Shown: positions 8,695 through 17,525, counted from the stretch's first letter. The stretch: DNA of 64,000 nucleotides from Mycobacterium branderi (GCF_010728725.1 NZ_AP022606.1:4154001-4218000); one strand, 5' to 3'. Notes: generated by a model not told the origin, from the sequence alone. Made by a program: numbers and translations.

Positions 8695-9312
8695 ATGCGC
8701 ATGGCTGGATCGACACCGCCGTCGTCGTCGCTGCGCGCCCAGCAAGTTGCGCAGACGCGGGACGCACTGGTGCGTGCGGGCCGGGAGTTGTTCGGCCAGA
8801 AGGGCTTTCGTGAAACGTCAGTGGAAGACCTGGCACGCGCCGCCGGCGTCACCACCGGCGCGCTATACCACCACTTCCCCACCAAGACGGCGCTGTTCGA
8901 GGCCGTGTTCGAGCAAGCACACACCGAGCTGATCACCGCGGCTGTGGAAGCTGCCCAGGACGCATCCGCCGACCTCGACGAGCTCGCCCACGGTTTCGAG
9001 GCATTCCTGGACGCGGTGCTGGAACCGCACTTGCAGCGCATCCTGATCCTCGACGGGCCCGCGGTGCTGGGGCTGGCGCGCTACACCGAGCTCGACGAGC
9101 GCTACGCCTTCGCGGTCATCGTCGAGGCGCTGCGGGCCGCGACCGAAGCCGGCGCGCTGCGGGTCGACGATCCCGAGACCGTGACCCGGCTGCTGCTGGG
9201 CGCTCTGACGCGCGGCGCGATGCTGATCGCGAACTCTCCGGATCCGGTCCGGACGCGGCACGCGGTGGCGCAATCCATGCGTGCGCTGCTGAAAGGCTTT
9301 GCACCACAGTGA
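8695..9312 (+). CDS. TetR/AcrR family regulator
   Basis: This 205-residue protein has a TetR N-terminal helix-turn-helix at about residues 18-62 (LFGQKGFRETSVEDLARAAG, then TTGALYHHFPTKTALFEAVF). The C-terminal half is helical and should bind a small ligand. ATG at 8695 is used; ATG at 8701 is an equal alternative, and no Shine-Dalgarno is seen for either. The palindrome at 8648-8668 begins 27 bp upstream of the 8701 alternative and is the likely target. It probably controls the divergent mycothiol-type enzyme in response to an electrophile or aromatic, which is inference. Confidence 0.88.
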   Translation: MRMAGSTPPSSSLRAQQVAQTRDALVRAGRELFGQKGFRETSVEDLARAAGVTTGALYHHFPTKTALFEAVFEQAHTELITAAVEAAQDASADLDELAHGFEAFLDAVLEPHLQRILILDGPAVLGLARYTELDERYAFAVIVEALRAATEAGALRVDDPETVTRLLLGALTRGAMLIANSPDPVRTRHAVAQSMRALLKGFAPQ

Positions 9313-9315
9313 TAC

Positions 9316-10776
9316 TCACGCCACGACGCGGATCTGTTGCAATTGCGGGTCCGCGCAGTCGGGCAACGGCATGCCGGCGTGCAGGCCCGTGCGCAGAAAT
9401 TCGATGACGGCGTCGTTGAGCCGTTCGCCGGGCACCACCACGGGAATGCCGGGCGGATAAGGCGTGATCTGTTCGGCGGCGATCCGGCCCGCCGCCTTCT
9501 GCGCGGCGACGAGCTCGGTGGGACCGAAGAACGCATCCCGGGGAAGCATCACGTTCTCCAGCTGCAGCTCGTCAGGCGTCGGGAGCCGCACCTGCGGTGG
9601 ACGGGCAAACGAGTCGACCGCTTCTCGCCAGGCCGCCAACGCATCGACCAGGCGGTCGGCGCTGCGTTGGTCGTCGGCGAAGGACAAGGTCGCCAAGATC
9701 CGCCGGTGATCGGCCAGGCCCACGTCGAGGTAGCGGTGCTCGCGCAGCCAGTCGCGAGCCTGATACCCCGATGTGCCTGTCGCCGACACGTCCACCAGCA
9801 CTTGCAGGCGGTCCAGGTCGTGCGACGCCTCCACCCCGAGCAGCTCGTCCTCGAGAACCACCACGTCGGGGATGCGGGCGATCCGGTCTCGCACATCGGC
9901 AGCCAAATCCAGTGCGGCACTGAGTAATTCATGTCCATGCTGCACCATCTGGCGGCGCCAGCCATCCAGCGCGGCGTAGATCAGCACGTTAGGGCTGGTG
10001 GTCATCAGCTGGTCCGCGCACGCCGAAAGCCGGTCGGGATCCACCAAATCCCCTTGCACGTGATAGACCGAACCCTGTTCGAAGCCGGCCCCCATCTTGT
10101 GCACGCTGACCACGCAGACGTCGGCGCCGGCATCCATCGCCCACGTCGGCAGGTCGGGATGAAACGGCAGATGCGCGCCCCACGCCTCGTCGACGATCAA
10201 CGGCTTGCCCCGCTCGTGGCAGATCTCCGCGATCTTCGCGAGGTCCGCGCAGGTGCCGTAGGGCGACGGACTGACGATCAACGCGCCCGCGGCGTCGGGA
10301 TGCTCCTCCCACGCGCCGGCGACCCGCTCCGGCGACGGCGGGTGCGAAAGGTGGCGTTCGGTATCCCACCGCGGGGTGATCCACCGCGGCTGCAGACCGG
10401 AAAAGATCAACCCGCCGACGATCGACTTGTGGCTGTCCCGCGGCACCAGCAGGCCCGCGTCCGATCCGCCGGCCACCGCCATCATCGCCGCCCTGACGGA
10501 CAGCGAACTGCCGCACGTCGAGAAGAACGCCGTCGACGCCCCGACGGCGTCGGCCATCAGGGACTCGGCGTCGGACAGATACCCGCCGGAGGAACGCCAG
10601 TCGTCCAGCCCGCCGCTGGCCAGCACGTCGTCCCGGAACGGCTCGCGGCCCAGCACCGCCAGTACCCGCTCGTCGGCGCCGCGGCCCTGCCGGTGACCGG
10701 GCGGGCTGAAGCCGTACCGGTCGAGCCGGTGATAGTCGGCCACAGCGTCCAGAAGCGGCGCCTGGCTATGGTCCAT
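9316..10776 (-). CDS. Orn/Lys/Arg decarboxylase-like PLP enzyme
   Basis: This 486-residue protein is a fold-type I PLP enzyme of the group III decarboxylase family. The cofactor site is visible: VDEAWGAHLPFHP with Asp196, and SVHKMGAGFEQGS with Lys227 as the Schiff-base lysine. The C-terminal domain (PYPPGIPVVVPGE) is the usual decarboxylase C-lobe. At 486 residues it lacks the N-terminal wing of the long enterobacterial or Rv2531c-like forms and matches the short Bacillus SpeA/YaaO type. It would make a polyamine or its precursor in the cytoplasm. The substrate is not fixed by sequence alone. It converges on the TetR gene. Confidence 0.85.
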   Translation of the reverse strand: MDHSQAPLLDAVADYHRLDRYGFSPPGHRQGRGADERVLAVLGREPFRDDVLASGGLDDWRSSGGYLSDAESLMADAVGASTAFFSTCGSSLSVRAAMMAVAGGSDAGLLVPRDSHKSIVGGLIFSGLQPRWITPRWDTERHLSHPPSPERVAGAWEEHPDAAGALIVSPSPYGTCADLAKIAEICHERGKPLIVDEAWGAHLPFHPDLPTWAMDAGADVCVVSVHKMGAGFEQGSVYHVQGDLVDPDRLSACADQLMTTSPNVLIYAALDGWRRQMVQHGHELLSAALDLAADVRDRIARIPDVVVLEDELLGVEASHDLDRLQVLVDVSATGTSGYQARDWLREHRYLDVGLADHRRILATLSFADDQRSADRLVDALAAWREAVDSFARPPQVRLPTPDELQLENVMLPRDAFFGPTELVAAQKAAGRIAAEQITPYPPGIPVVVPGERLNDAVIEFLRTGLHAGMPLPDCADPQLQQIRVVA

Positions 10777-10788
10777 TACCCCGTCCGA

Positions 10789-11217
10789 TCATTGCAATGC
10801 GGCCAGATTGTCGATCGACCGGCGCACGTCGGACTTCAGCACCCGGGCCACCAGCCGCCCGATCGGCCCGTTGAGCAGCCCGCCCTTGAGTTCGGCGGTC
10901 AGGTGAAAGGTGGACCCCGGATCGTTGTCGCGGACGGTCATCGTCACCGCGATCCGGATCCCGCCTCGGCCACGGCCTTTCAGCTCGATCTCGTGCGGCT
11001 CGTCGTAGCGGGTCACCGTCCAGTGCACGACGTTGCGAAAGCCCTTCACCTTGATGCACGACGCCACGCAGGTGCCCTCCTCGATGCGGGACGGGACGGG
11101 GCTGCGCCAACCGGCGAAGATCGTCATCCAGTCACCGAACCGGTTCAAGTCGCTGGCCAGCTTCCACGCCGCCTGCGGTTCGAGGTCGGACGACGTCGAA
11201 ACCTCCACTCGTGCCAC
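10789..11217 (-). CDS. SRPBCC (polyketide cyclase-like) protein
   Basis: This 142-residue protein has the START/SRPBCC pattern: a first strand (VARVEVSTSSDL), the helix AWKLASDLNRFGDWM, the strand pair around PSRIEEGTCVASCIKVKG, and a long C-terminal helix closing a hydrophobic cavity. Mycobacteria carry many such proteins as lipid or aromatic ligand carriers or cyclases. GTG at 11217 is chosen because the fold starts there. It ends 12 bp before the decarboxylase start on the same strand and could be its operon partner upstream. No specific ligand can be named. Confidence 0.78.
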   Translation of the reverse strand: MARVEVSTSSDLEPQAAWKLASDLNRFGDWMTIFAGWRSPVPSRIEEGTCVASCIKVKGFRNVVHWTVTRYDEPHEIELKGRGRGGIRIAVTMTVRDNDPGSTFHLTAELKGGLLNGPIGRLVARVLKSDVRRSIDNLAALQ

Positions 11218-11257
11218 GCCGTTGCCATACCCGTGATCGGATCGGGTTAACCGGGCG

Positions 11258-11821
11258 TCAGACGCCCTTCCACGCCTCGTCGAGCTGGGCCGCCACGTCG
11301 ATGACCTGCGCGGCCTGTGACTGTGGCGAGTCGATTTCGTCGGCGACGTACTTGGCGATGAACCGCCGGATCTCGCCGTCGACACCGGCGATGATGCGCA
11401 ATACCTCGCCACGGATGCTTTTCGACGAGACATGCACGGTGATGTCCGACGCGCGTGGCTTGGCGACGTCGACGATCAGCAGCAGCGGTTCGGCGGCTCG
11501 CGCCGTGGCACGCAACGCGATGTCGCCGTCGACCAGAAACCGCTGCTTGTCCAGCCGCAGGTCGACAAGCAGGTCGATCGCCAGCGGGATGTGGATGTCG
11601 AAGGTGATCGCCTCGCCGACTTTTCGCCGAAGCTTCGGCTCCTGGATCTTGACCTTGGCGCTGACCTTGGCGATTTTGCCCGGCCCCTGACCGATGGGGG
11701 CCATCTCGAACTCGTCGCCCGCGATCTGTGCGAACGCCGCGCCGACGCGCTCCTCGGTGACGGCCACTTCGAAGAATCGCCGGCCGAAGTTCTCGTAGGT
11801 CATGTAGTCGAAGGTCTGCAT
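11258..11821 (-). CDS. Conserved hypothetical protein
   Basis: I do not recognise this 187-residue protein. It starts MQTFDYMTYENFGRRFFEVA. The middle is rich in alternating hydrophobic strands (ITFDIHIPLAIDLLVDLRL, FLVDGDIALRATARA), which suggests a beta-barrel lipid-binding or SMP-like fold. It ends in an amphipathic helix (QAAQVIDVAAQLDEAWKGV). ATG 11821 is preferred to GTG 11839 as a simple start, and no Shine-Dalgarno supports either. It lies 40 bp upstream of the SRPBCC gene on the same strand, so co-transcription is plausible. Confidence 0.65.
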   Translation of the reverse strand: MQTFDYMTYENFGRRFFEVAVTEERVGAAFAQIAGDEFEMAPIGQGPGKIAKVSAKVKIQEPKLRRKVGEAITFDIHIPLAIDLLVDLRLDKQRFLVDGDIALRATARAAEPLLLIVDVAKPRASDITVHVSSKSIRGEVLRIIAGVDGEIRRFIAKYVADEIDSPQSQAAQVIDVAAQLDEAWKGV

Positions 11822-11925
11822 AAGTTGATACCGTCTCACGTCTCGTTCGCGGCCGACGGCTGATCCCGCTGTGTCGGCTCGAGGCTGGTGTTGTCCGACT
11901 TCGGCGCGGGTAAACCGGTGCCGAT

Positions 11926-12936
11926 ATGCGACTGCGCAGAAGCATCGTGGGCGGGCCGGGCTATCGCCGGGTTCGCCGCGGGCGCGGCTTCTCCTACATC
12001 GACGAACAGCGCGAGCCGGTCGACGATCCCGAGGTGCTGGCCCGGATCGAGGCGCTGGTGATACCGCCCGCCTGGAAGAACGTGTGGATCTGCGCGCATC
12101 CCAACGGCCACATCCAGGCGGTCGGCACGGACGACGCCGGCCGGCGCCAGTACCTCTACCACGAGCAGTGGCGGGCTGAGCGGGCCGAGGAGAAATACGA
12201 CCGTGCCCTGAGCCTGGCGAAACGTCTGCCCGACTGGCGCACGCGGGTCCTGGCCGATCTGCGGGGCCGTGGTCTACAACGCGACCGAGTCCTCGCGGTG
12301 GCCCAGCACCTGATCGACCGCGGCTACTTTCGGGCTGGCGGCGAGGAGTACGCCCAGGAGAACGGCAGCTTCGGGCTGGCGACTCTGCTGCGCGACCACG
12401 TCCGGCTGCACCACGGCTGCGTGGAATTCGACTACCCGGCTAAAAGCGGTGTGCGACAGACGGTTTCACTGGATGATCCGCTGGTGATCCGGGCAGTACG
12501 GTCGTTGCTGCGCGCCGAAACCGACATTCCCCGGCTGCTGGTCTACCGCACTCCCGACGGCTGGAGCGAGGTGCACGCCGAGGACCTCAACGCGCGGTTC
12601 CGTGAGTTGGTCGGCGACGAATTCAGCGTCAAAGATCTGCGGACGTGGCACGGCACGGTGTTGGCGGCCGAGGCGTTCGCAAATGCGCGGGAGCCGACGT
12701 CGAAGACCGCTCGCCGGCGCGAGGAAGCTGCCGTAATGCGTTTGGTTGCCGAGGAATTGGGCAACACGCCTGCGGTTGCGCGCAGTTCGTACGTGGACCC
12801 GCGGGTCGTGACGGCCTACGAGCAGGGCATCACGATCGCTCCGGCCCTGCGCCGTGCCGAGCGCGAACGCACGCCAGTGGGTCGTCAGCACGTGCTCGAG
12901 AGGGCCACTGCCCGCGTGATCAAACGAGTGTCCTGA
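11926..12936 (+). CDS. DNA topoisomerase IB
   Basis: This 336-residue protein is a poxvirus-type bacterial topoisomerase IB that relaxes supercoils through a 3'-phosphotyrosyl intermediate. The catalytic set can be read: YFRAGGEEYAQENGSFG with Arg136, FDYPAKSG with Lys173, VKDLRTWHGT with Arg239, and RSSYVDPRVV with the active-site Tyr289. The N-terminal beta domain ends at IPPAWKNVWICAHPNGHIQA. Type IB enzymes are present in some but not all mycobacteria. The gene stands alone, divergent from the hypothetical protein. Confidence 0.92.
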   Translation: MRLRRSIVGGPGYRRVRRGRGFSYIDEQREPVDDPEVLARIEALVIPPAWKNVWICAHPNGHIQAVGTDDAGRRQYLYHEQWRAERAEEKYDRALSLAKRLPDWRTRVLADLRGRGLQRDRVLAVAQHLIDRGYFRAGGEEYAQENGSFGLATLLRDHVRLHHGCVEFDYPAKSGVRQTVSLDDPLVIRAVRSLLRAETDIPRLLVYRTPDGWSEVHAEDLNARFRELVGDEFSVKDLRTWHGTVLAAEAFANAREPTSKTARRREEAAVMRLVAEELGNTPAVARSSYVDPRVVTAYEQGITIAPALRRAERERTPVGRQHVLERATARVIKRVS

Positions 12937-12956
12937 AGTCGTTGCGCCGCAACGGG

Positions 12957-13295
12957 CTACAACGAATCAGCTGACCGCCCGCGCACAAAGAACGCGGCGG
13001 CCACGGCGATCGCGCCGATCACCGCCACCGGGATGGTCCACGACCGGCGGCTGGACAGCGCCGACTGGCATTCGGCCACATAGTCGGTGTGCGGCACCAC
13101 CTGGTTGAGGATCGGGATATTGGCCACCGACTTGTTGTTCGCGGACTCGGCGCTCTTGGTGTCGCTGATCAGCGCGTTACCACAGCCGATGGTGCCGCCG
13201 TTCTGGTCGGACACCGACACCGGAACCAGCATCCCGATGACGCCGACGACCAGAACTACAGCCCCAATTGCCAGAACCAGCCGTCGTACCGTCAC
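12957..13295 (-). CDS. Small two-span membrane protein
   Basis: This 112-residue protein has a first membrane span near residues 5-27 (LVLAIGAVVLVVGVIGMLVP), an extracytoplasmic loop with two cysteines (TIGCGNALI and VAECQSAL) that could pair, and a second span near 88-105 (IPVAVIGAIAVAAAFFV) before a short basic tail. GTG at 13295 gives a proper membrane signal. Similar small proteins are common in mycobacteria, but I know of no assigned function. It converges on the topoisomerase gene. Confidence 0.7.
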   Translation of the reverse strand: MTVRRLVLAIGAVVLVVGVIGMLVPVSVSDQNGGTIGCGNALISDTKSAESANNKSVANIPILNQVVPHTDYVAECQSALSSRRSWTIPVAVIGAIAVAAAFFVRGRSADSL

Positions 13296-13430
13296 AACGT
13301 GCTCCTTTGCCCGCGCCTGTGTCAGCGCATAACTACCACCGGTGATGACCGGCTAAACCAGTGTGAACCACATCACACGCCGCCGCTTCGATTCGGCGTG
13401 TCTGCCCGCAGCCTGTAACCCTGAGACATC

Positions 13431-14900
13431 ATGTGCGCCCGCAAAACACCCGAACCGCGTCTTGTCGCCTGGCTGACCTGGCTCGGCGGCGGCCAGTGGG
13501 ATGAACTCGGCGAGCGGCACGAACGCTCCGCCCATGCGGTGGCCGGCGTGGTGGTGTTGCTCAACACCGCGCTGACCTGGCTGGTCGCCACGCTCGCGAT
13601 CTCAGGATCGACCGGTTGGCCGGCCCCGGCCGTGTTGCCGCTGACGCTGGCGTTTGGTGTGCTCGTCGGCGCGCTCAGCCGCGCCGTTGCCAGCGGCCCG
13701 TCGCGCGGCGGCCTGATCGGGCGCGCAGCGGTGGCGGTAGCGGTCGGCGTCGTCGCCGGCGAACTGGGCGCACTCGTCGTGTTCGCCGGCTCGATCGACC
13801 GCCGTCTGGACGAACAGACCGCGCACCACGCCGACTCGACGCCTGCGGTCGCGCAATCGGCGGCCGAACTTCAGCGGCTCCGCGACGCGCGCAGCTCACT
13901 CGACGACGCCGTCGACCAAGCACGCACACAGCGCGACGAAGCGCTGGTGGTCGCCCGCTGCGAGTATCACCCCACGCCTGCCTGCCCACAGACCCACATC
14001 ACCGGTGTGCCCGGCGTCGGCCCCGAAACCCGCACTGCCAACGACCTTCTCGCCGACGCGCAGCGGGAACTGGACAACGCCGTCGCGGCACGCCAGCAGC
14101 GGTCCGGACGGCTCGATGCTCAAATCGCCGACGGTGCAGCCCAACTCGCGCAAGCACGGCAGACGGCGATCGCCGGCGCCGATCGCGGATTAGGTGCACG
14201 ATGGCTGGCCTTGGGTGACCTCTGCTCGGCCAATCCGGGCGCCCTGCTGTTGCGGTTGATCACGGTCGGATTCTTCGTACTGCTGAACCTGTTGCCGTTG
14301 CTCCTTCGCATGTGGCGCGGTGAGACCACCCATGATCGTCACGTGGCCGCTCGCGTGGAGCGTGACCGCGCCGAGGTTACGGCGGACACCGCGATCGCCG
14401 TAAAGCGTGCCGAGGTGCGGGCAGCCGCCGAAATCCTTTGGGCGGAGCAGCAACTCGCGCAGGCACGGTCGGCCGTCGAGGCGCACGAGGCGCCGGGGGC
14501 ACCCACCCCTGAACTGGCGCCGGGCGACGAAACCGACTCGCAGGCAACGAATCTGCCGACGCCGGCGCGAGCCACGCTTCCCCTCATCCCCGACGTCACC
14601 AAAGCGGCCGCCCGGTGGATCGGCCCGCTGGTGCCGACCATGGTCACCCGGGCGATCGACACCACAACGCGGCCGCTTCGCACCGCTCGCCAGGTGTTCG
14701 AGGAGTTCGAGGAGATCACCTTCTCGCTCAAGCGCACTCGCAGGGTGGTCGTTGACGGTGAGGAACCTGCTGGCCAGCCACACGGATCGACCGTGGTGGA
14801 CGAGGGCCCGCGCCGCGTCAAAGCTGAGCGCGTGGACACCGATCATCGGGCCGAACTTCAGACCGCCGATAGCCCACCGCAATTGCCGTCCGCAGGCTGA
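13431..14900 (+). CDS. DUF4407-type membrane protein
   Basis: This 489-residue protein opens with a soluble head then paired membrane spans near 38-58 and 68-82, a third near 96-122, a long coiled-coil periplasmic arm (about 125-255, rich in A/E/Q/R with two Cys), and a fourth span (LLLRLITVGFFVLLNLLPLLL, about 283-303). A second cytoplasmic coiled coil follows (VERDRAEVTADTAIAVKRAE), then a Pro/acid tail. This order is characteristic of DUF4407 proteins of actinobacteria, whose function is unknown. The layout suggests a mechanical or scaffold role across the membrane, which is inference. Confidence 0.72.
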   Translation: MCARKTPEPRLVAWLTWLGGGQWDELGERHERSAHAVAGVVVLLNTALTWLVATLAISGSTGWPAPAVLPLTLAFGVLVGALSRAVASGPSRGGLIGRAAVAVAVGVVAGELGALVVFAGSIDRRLDEQTAHHADSTPAVAQSAAELQRLRDARSSLDDAVDQARTQRDEALVVARCEYHPTPACPQTHITGVPGVGPETRTANDLLADAQRELDNAVAARQQRSGRLDAQIADGAAQLAQARQTAIAGADRGLGARWLALGDLCSANPGALLLRLITVGFFVLLNLLPLLLRMWRGETTHDRHVAARVERDRAEVTADTAIAVKRAEVRAAAEILWAEQQLAQARSAVEAHEAPGAPTPELAPGDETDSQATNLPTPARATLPLIPDVTKAAARWIGPLVPTMVTRAIDTTTRPLRTARQVFEEFEEITFSLKRTRRVVVDGEEPAGQPHGSTVVDEGPRRVKAERVDTDHRAELQTADSPPQLPSAG

Positions 14901-14978
14901 TTCGCAGCACGAAATAAGGTGATCTGCATTACTTCTCCATCGCGAAAGCGAAACGACAAGCGTACGTTCGTATTACAC

Positions 14979-15039
14979 CTACATGGAATATCGGTCTGAA
15001 AAACCGTATTTACCTAGGTTTTTGAGATAGCCCATGTAG
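14979..15039 (+). promoter_or_regulatory. AT-rich nested stem-loop ahead of the NlpC/P60 gene
   Basis: Two nested inverted repeats are visible: an outer CTACATGG (14979-14986) with CCATGTAG (15032-15039), and an inner AAAAACC (14999-15005) with GGTTTTT (15017-15023). The stretch 14,930-15,060 is far more AT-rich than its surroundings. It may be a 5' leader structure or a terminator of the upstream gene. It does not match the ydaO c-di-AMP riboswitch pattern. Confidence 0.45.
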
Positions 15040-15108
15040 TGTAGGTCATTGGTGCGCACTAAACGTGGTGGCCGCCACAATTTTTGGTGGCCATCTGCGG
15101 TGTTGTTA

Positions 15109-15669
15109 ATGTCCCGCCGCATGTTTGTTTTAGCGACGCTGATGACACTTATTCAACAGGTGTCAGGCACGCCGTATGTCACCGGCGGGGATTCCCCTGC
15201 GGGCACGGACTGTTCGGGCCTGGCTTCCTGGGTGTCCAATGCAGCCACGGATCGCCCGGTATTCGGGAATAGGTTCAACACCGGAAACGAAGAGTCCGCC
15301 CTACTGGCCCGCGGGTTCCGGTACGGCACGGCCCCCGGCGCTTTGGTGATCGGGTGGAATGGTGGCCACACCGCCGTGACGCTGCCGGATGGCACTCCGG
15401 TGTCCAGCGGCGAAGGCGGCGGCGTCCGAATCGGCGGCGGCGGCGCGTATCAGCCGCAGTTCACCCATCACATGTATCTGCCGCTCGACCCCGAAGCGCT
15501 CGAGGACGCACCGGCGCCTCCGAACGAGGCCGTCCTGGTCGGTGCGGTGGCTCCGGAGGAAGCCCCGCCGGCTCCCGCACCCGACGAGGTCGTCGAGGCC
15601 GAGGCGCCCGCGCCCGAACCCGAGGCGGAGCCGGCACCCGCGGCCGACGACGCCGCTCCGGAGCTGTAA
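15109..15669 (+). CDS. NlpC/P60-like peptidase domain protein
   Basis: This is about 186 residues from ATG 15109; TTG 15049 and GTG 15052 are in-frame alternatives, and no Shine-Dalgarno decides. The catalytic Cys lies in the TDCSGLASW motif and the His in GGHTAVTLPDGT, as in NlpC/P60 cysteine peptidases that cut peptidoglycan stem peptides. The middle matches the short catalytic domains also seen in mycobacteriophage lysins (from memory). A 65-residue Ala/Pro/Glu-rich acidic tail follows. No clear signal peptide is seen: the N-terminus (MFVLATLMTLIQQV) looks like the first domain helix. Export is therefore uncertain. Confidence 0.75.
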   Translation: MSRRMFVLATLMTLIQQVSGTPYVTGGDSPAGTDCSGLASWVSNAATDRPVFGNRFNTGNEESALLARGFRYGTAPGALVIGWNGGHTAVTLPDGTPVSSGEGGGVRIGGGGAYQPQFTHHMYLPLDPEALEDAPAPPNEAVLVGAVAPEEAPPAPAPDEVVEAEAPAPEPEAEPAPAADDAAPEL

Positions 15670-15670
15670 G

Positions 15671-16912
15671 TCACCGCAAGAATCGCTCAACATAGGAACC
15701 GAAGCGCACGGCCAGGTCGTGCTCGTCGAGCCCGAACATCTCGGCTGACGTCGCGACCTGGCCGAGCCGGCCGCGCTGATGGCCGGCCAGGTATGAAGCC
15801 ATGGCGGCACGCGCCTCGGCCGTGAGCGTCTCGCCGGCGAGGTCGTAAAGCCGTTCTGCGACGCCGAGCTCGTCGGCCATGAAGTCGTCGAATCGGATGT
15901 CGACGGAGCGGTCCGGACCGATGATGTCGCGGTCGCGCACCAGCGCAGCCAGCATCAACTCCAGCCGGTCGATCCACGACGCGGCGATCTCCGTAATCGG
16001 CACGGGCGAGCGGTGCATTCGCGCGGTGTAGGTGATCATCGTGATCATCGACAGCGCCACCGGCACCGGGTCGCGGTGGGTGAAAACCACCACCACGCTG
16101 GGAAATACGGCATCCAAAACCGGCAGCTGCTCGAGGTGTGACGGCGACTTGAGCAGCCAGCGGCGGCCACCGCGCAGGAACTGCAGCGCCTTCAGCTGCA
16201 ACGCGAGATATTCGTAGGCCGGCGTCTGGTCGTGCGCCAGGTAGTAGTCACGCCACCGCGGCACATCCGCAAGGGTCTCGAACAGCATCGAGGAGAAGGC
16301 GTTGGCCAGCAGCTGGATCTCCTCGTGGACATGGTCGGTCGTCATCTCGTGCATGAGCCGAAAGTGCGGCATCACCGCGTTCATGAAGTCGACGGCCGCG
16401 TCCATCCGGGTGCGGCGGGGATCCGGCTCGGCACCCGCCTCGGCGGGCAGCGGAAACGGTTCGACGCTCTCCCAGTAGGGAAGGGTGCGGAACGTCGGCG
16501 CCGCCGCAAGCAGGTTGTGCAGGTGGGTGGTGCCGGTGCGCGGCAGGCCGGCAATGACGACCGGCGGCAGCAGCTCGATGTCGCGGATTTCGGGGTGCCG
16601 CTTGAGCAGGTCCGTGAGCAGTAGCCGGTTCTTGAGCCAACCCAGCAGCTGCGCGTGGAAGTTGACGATTCCCGGCCCGTGCATCCCGCTGACCTCGTGC
16701 AGGGCCGCGAGGTAGACGTCGAGGCGTTCCCGGTAGTCGTCGGGCCCGAAGTCGTCGAGCCCGGTTTCCGCCGCCGCCTTGGCGTGCAGCGCGTCGGCGT
16801 CCAGCGGGCTGTCGGGCGCCATCGTTGCCATCAGGTCGCGGATCTGCTGGATGTCCGGGCTGAAGCGGGGTTCGGCGAGATCGTCCAGGTAGACGGTTGT
16901 GGCGTCGGCCAC
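15671..16912 (-). CDS. PAPS-dependent sulfotransferase family protein
   Basis: This 413-residue protein has the 5'-phosphosulfate loop VIAGLPRTGTTHLHNLL near residues 117-133 and a 3'-phosphate site in FTHRDPVPVALSM. Length and motifs fit the Stf-type sulfotransferases of mycobacteria (Rv2267c/Rv3529c class). They move sulfate from PAPS to a lipid, sterol or small metabolite hydroxyl. GTG at 16912 leaves only 28 bp to the divergent TetR gene. The neighbouring DUF1214 gene echoes the Rv3529c-Rv3531c pairing in M. tuberculosis, recalled from memory. Confidence 0.87.
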   Translation of the reverse strand: MADATTVYLDDLAEPRFSPDIQQIRDLMATMAPDSPLDADALHAKAAAETGLDDFGPDDYRERLDVYLAALHEVSGMHGPGIVNFHAQLLGWLKNRLLLTDLLKRHPEIRDIELLPPVVIAGLPRTGTTHLHNLLAAAPTFRTLPYWESVEPFPLPAEAGAEPDPRRTRMDAAVDFMNAVMPHFRLMHEMTTDHVHEEIQLLANAFSSMLFETLADVPRWRDYYLAHDQTPAYEYLALQLKALQFLRGGRRWLLKSPSHLEQLPVLDAVFPSVVVVFTHRDPVPVALSMITMITYTARMHRSPVPITEIAASWIDRLELMLAALVRDRDIIGPDRSVDIRFDDFMADELGVAERLYDLAGETLTAEARAAMASYLAGHQRGRLGQVATSAEMFGLDEHDLAVRFGSYVERFLR

Positions 16913-16940
16913 GGCGACTTATGTTACTTTGAGTTTCGTA

Positions 16941-17525
16941 ATGACGACGGAAATTGGCCGACCCCGCGACAAACGCATCGACGGCGCGGTGCTGCGCGCA
17001 ACCGTCGAGCTGCTCGCCGAGACCGGCTACGCCGACCTCTCGGTGGACGCGATCGCGCGCCGGGCCGGCACCAGCAAGCCGGCGATCTACCGGCGCTGGC
17101 CGGGCAAGGCGCATCTGGTGCACGAGGCGGTGTTCCCGCTCGGCGACGCGACAGCCCTGCCCGACACCGGGTCACTGGCCGGCGACGTGCGGGAGATGGT
17201 GCGCCGGACCGCGGCCGTACTGACCACCCCCGCCGCCCGTGCGGCGTTGCCCGGCCTGGTGGCCGAGATGGCCGCCGACCTCACGTTGCACTCGGCGCTG
17301 CTGGAGCGCTTCGGCGGGATCTTGTCGCGTGGATTGTCGGAGCGCCTCGCGGACGCGGTTGTGCGTGGCGAGGCGCGGCCCGACGTGACCGCCGCCGAAG
17401 TCGTCGAGGCCGTCGCCGGCACCACCTTCCTGGCGCTGCTCACCCGCGGAGACCAGCTGGACGACACCTGGGTGGAGCGCACCGCCGCCCTGATCACGAG
17501 AGGAATCAGCACCAATGGCTTATGA
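16941..17525 (+). CDS. TetR/AcrR family regulator
   Basis: This 194-residue protein has a TetR DNA-binding domain at residues 8-55 (LLAETGYADLSVDAIARRAG, then TSKPAIYRRWPGKAHLV). ATG 16941 is chosen because the basic N-terminal arm (GRPRDKR) starts there; the message may be leaderless. It is divergent from the sulfotransferase over 28 bp and overlaps the following DUF1214 gene by 11 bp. It therefore probably represses both. No strong palindrome stands out in the 28 bp beyond TTAC...GTAA. Confidence 0.87.
   Translation: MTTEIGRPRDKRIDGAVLRATVELLAETGYADLSVDAIARRAGTSKPAIYRRWPGKAHLVHEAVFPLGDATALPDTGSLAGDVREMVRRTAAVLTTPAARAALPGLVAEMAADLTLHSALLERFGGILSRGLSERLADAVVRGEARPDVTAAEVVEAVAGTTFLALLTRGDQLDDTWVERTAALITRGISTNGL

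Noticed and set aside
14930..15060. ydaO c-di-AMP riboswitch ahead of the NlpC/P60 gene
   Set aside because: Such switches often precede wall hydrolases, but the conserved ydaO core motifs are not visible here.
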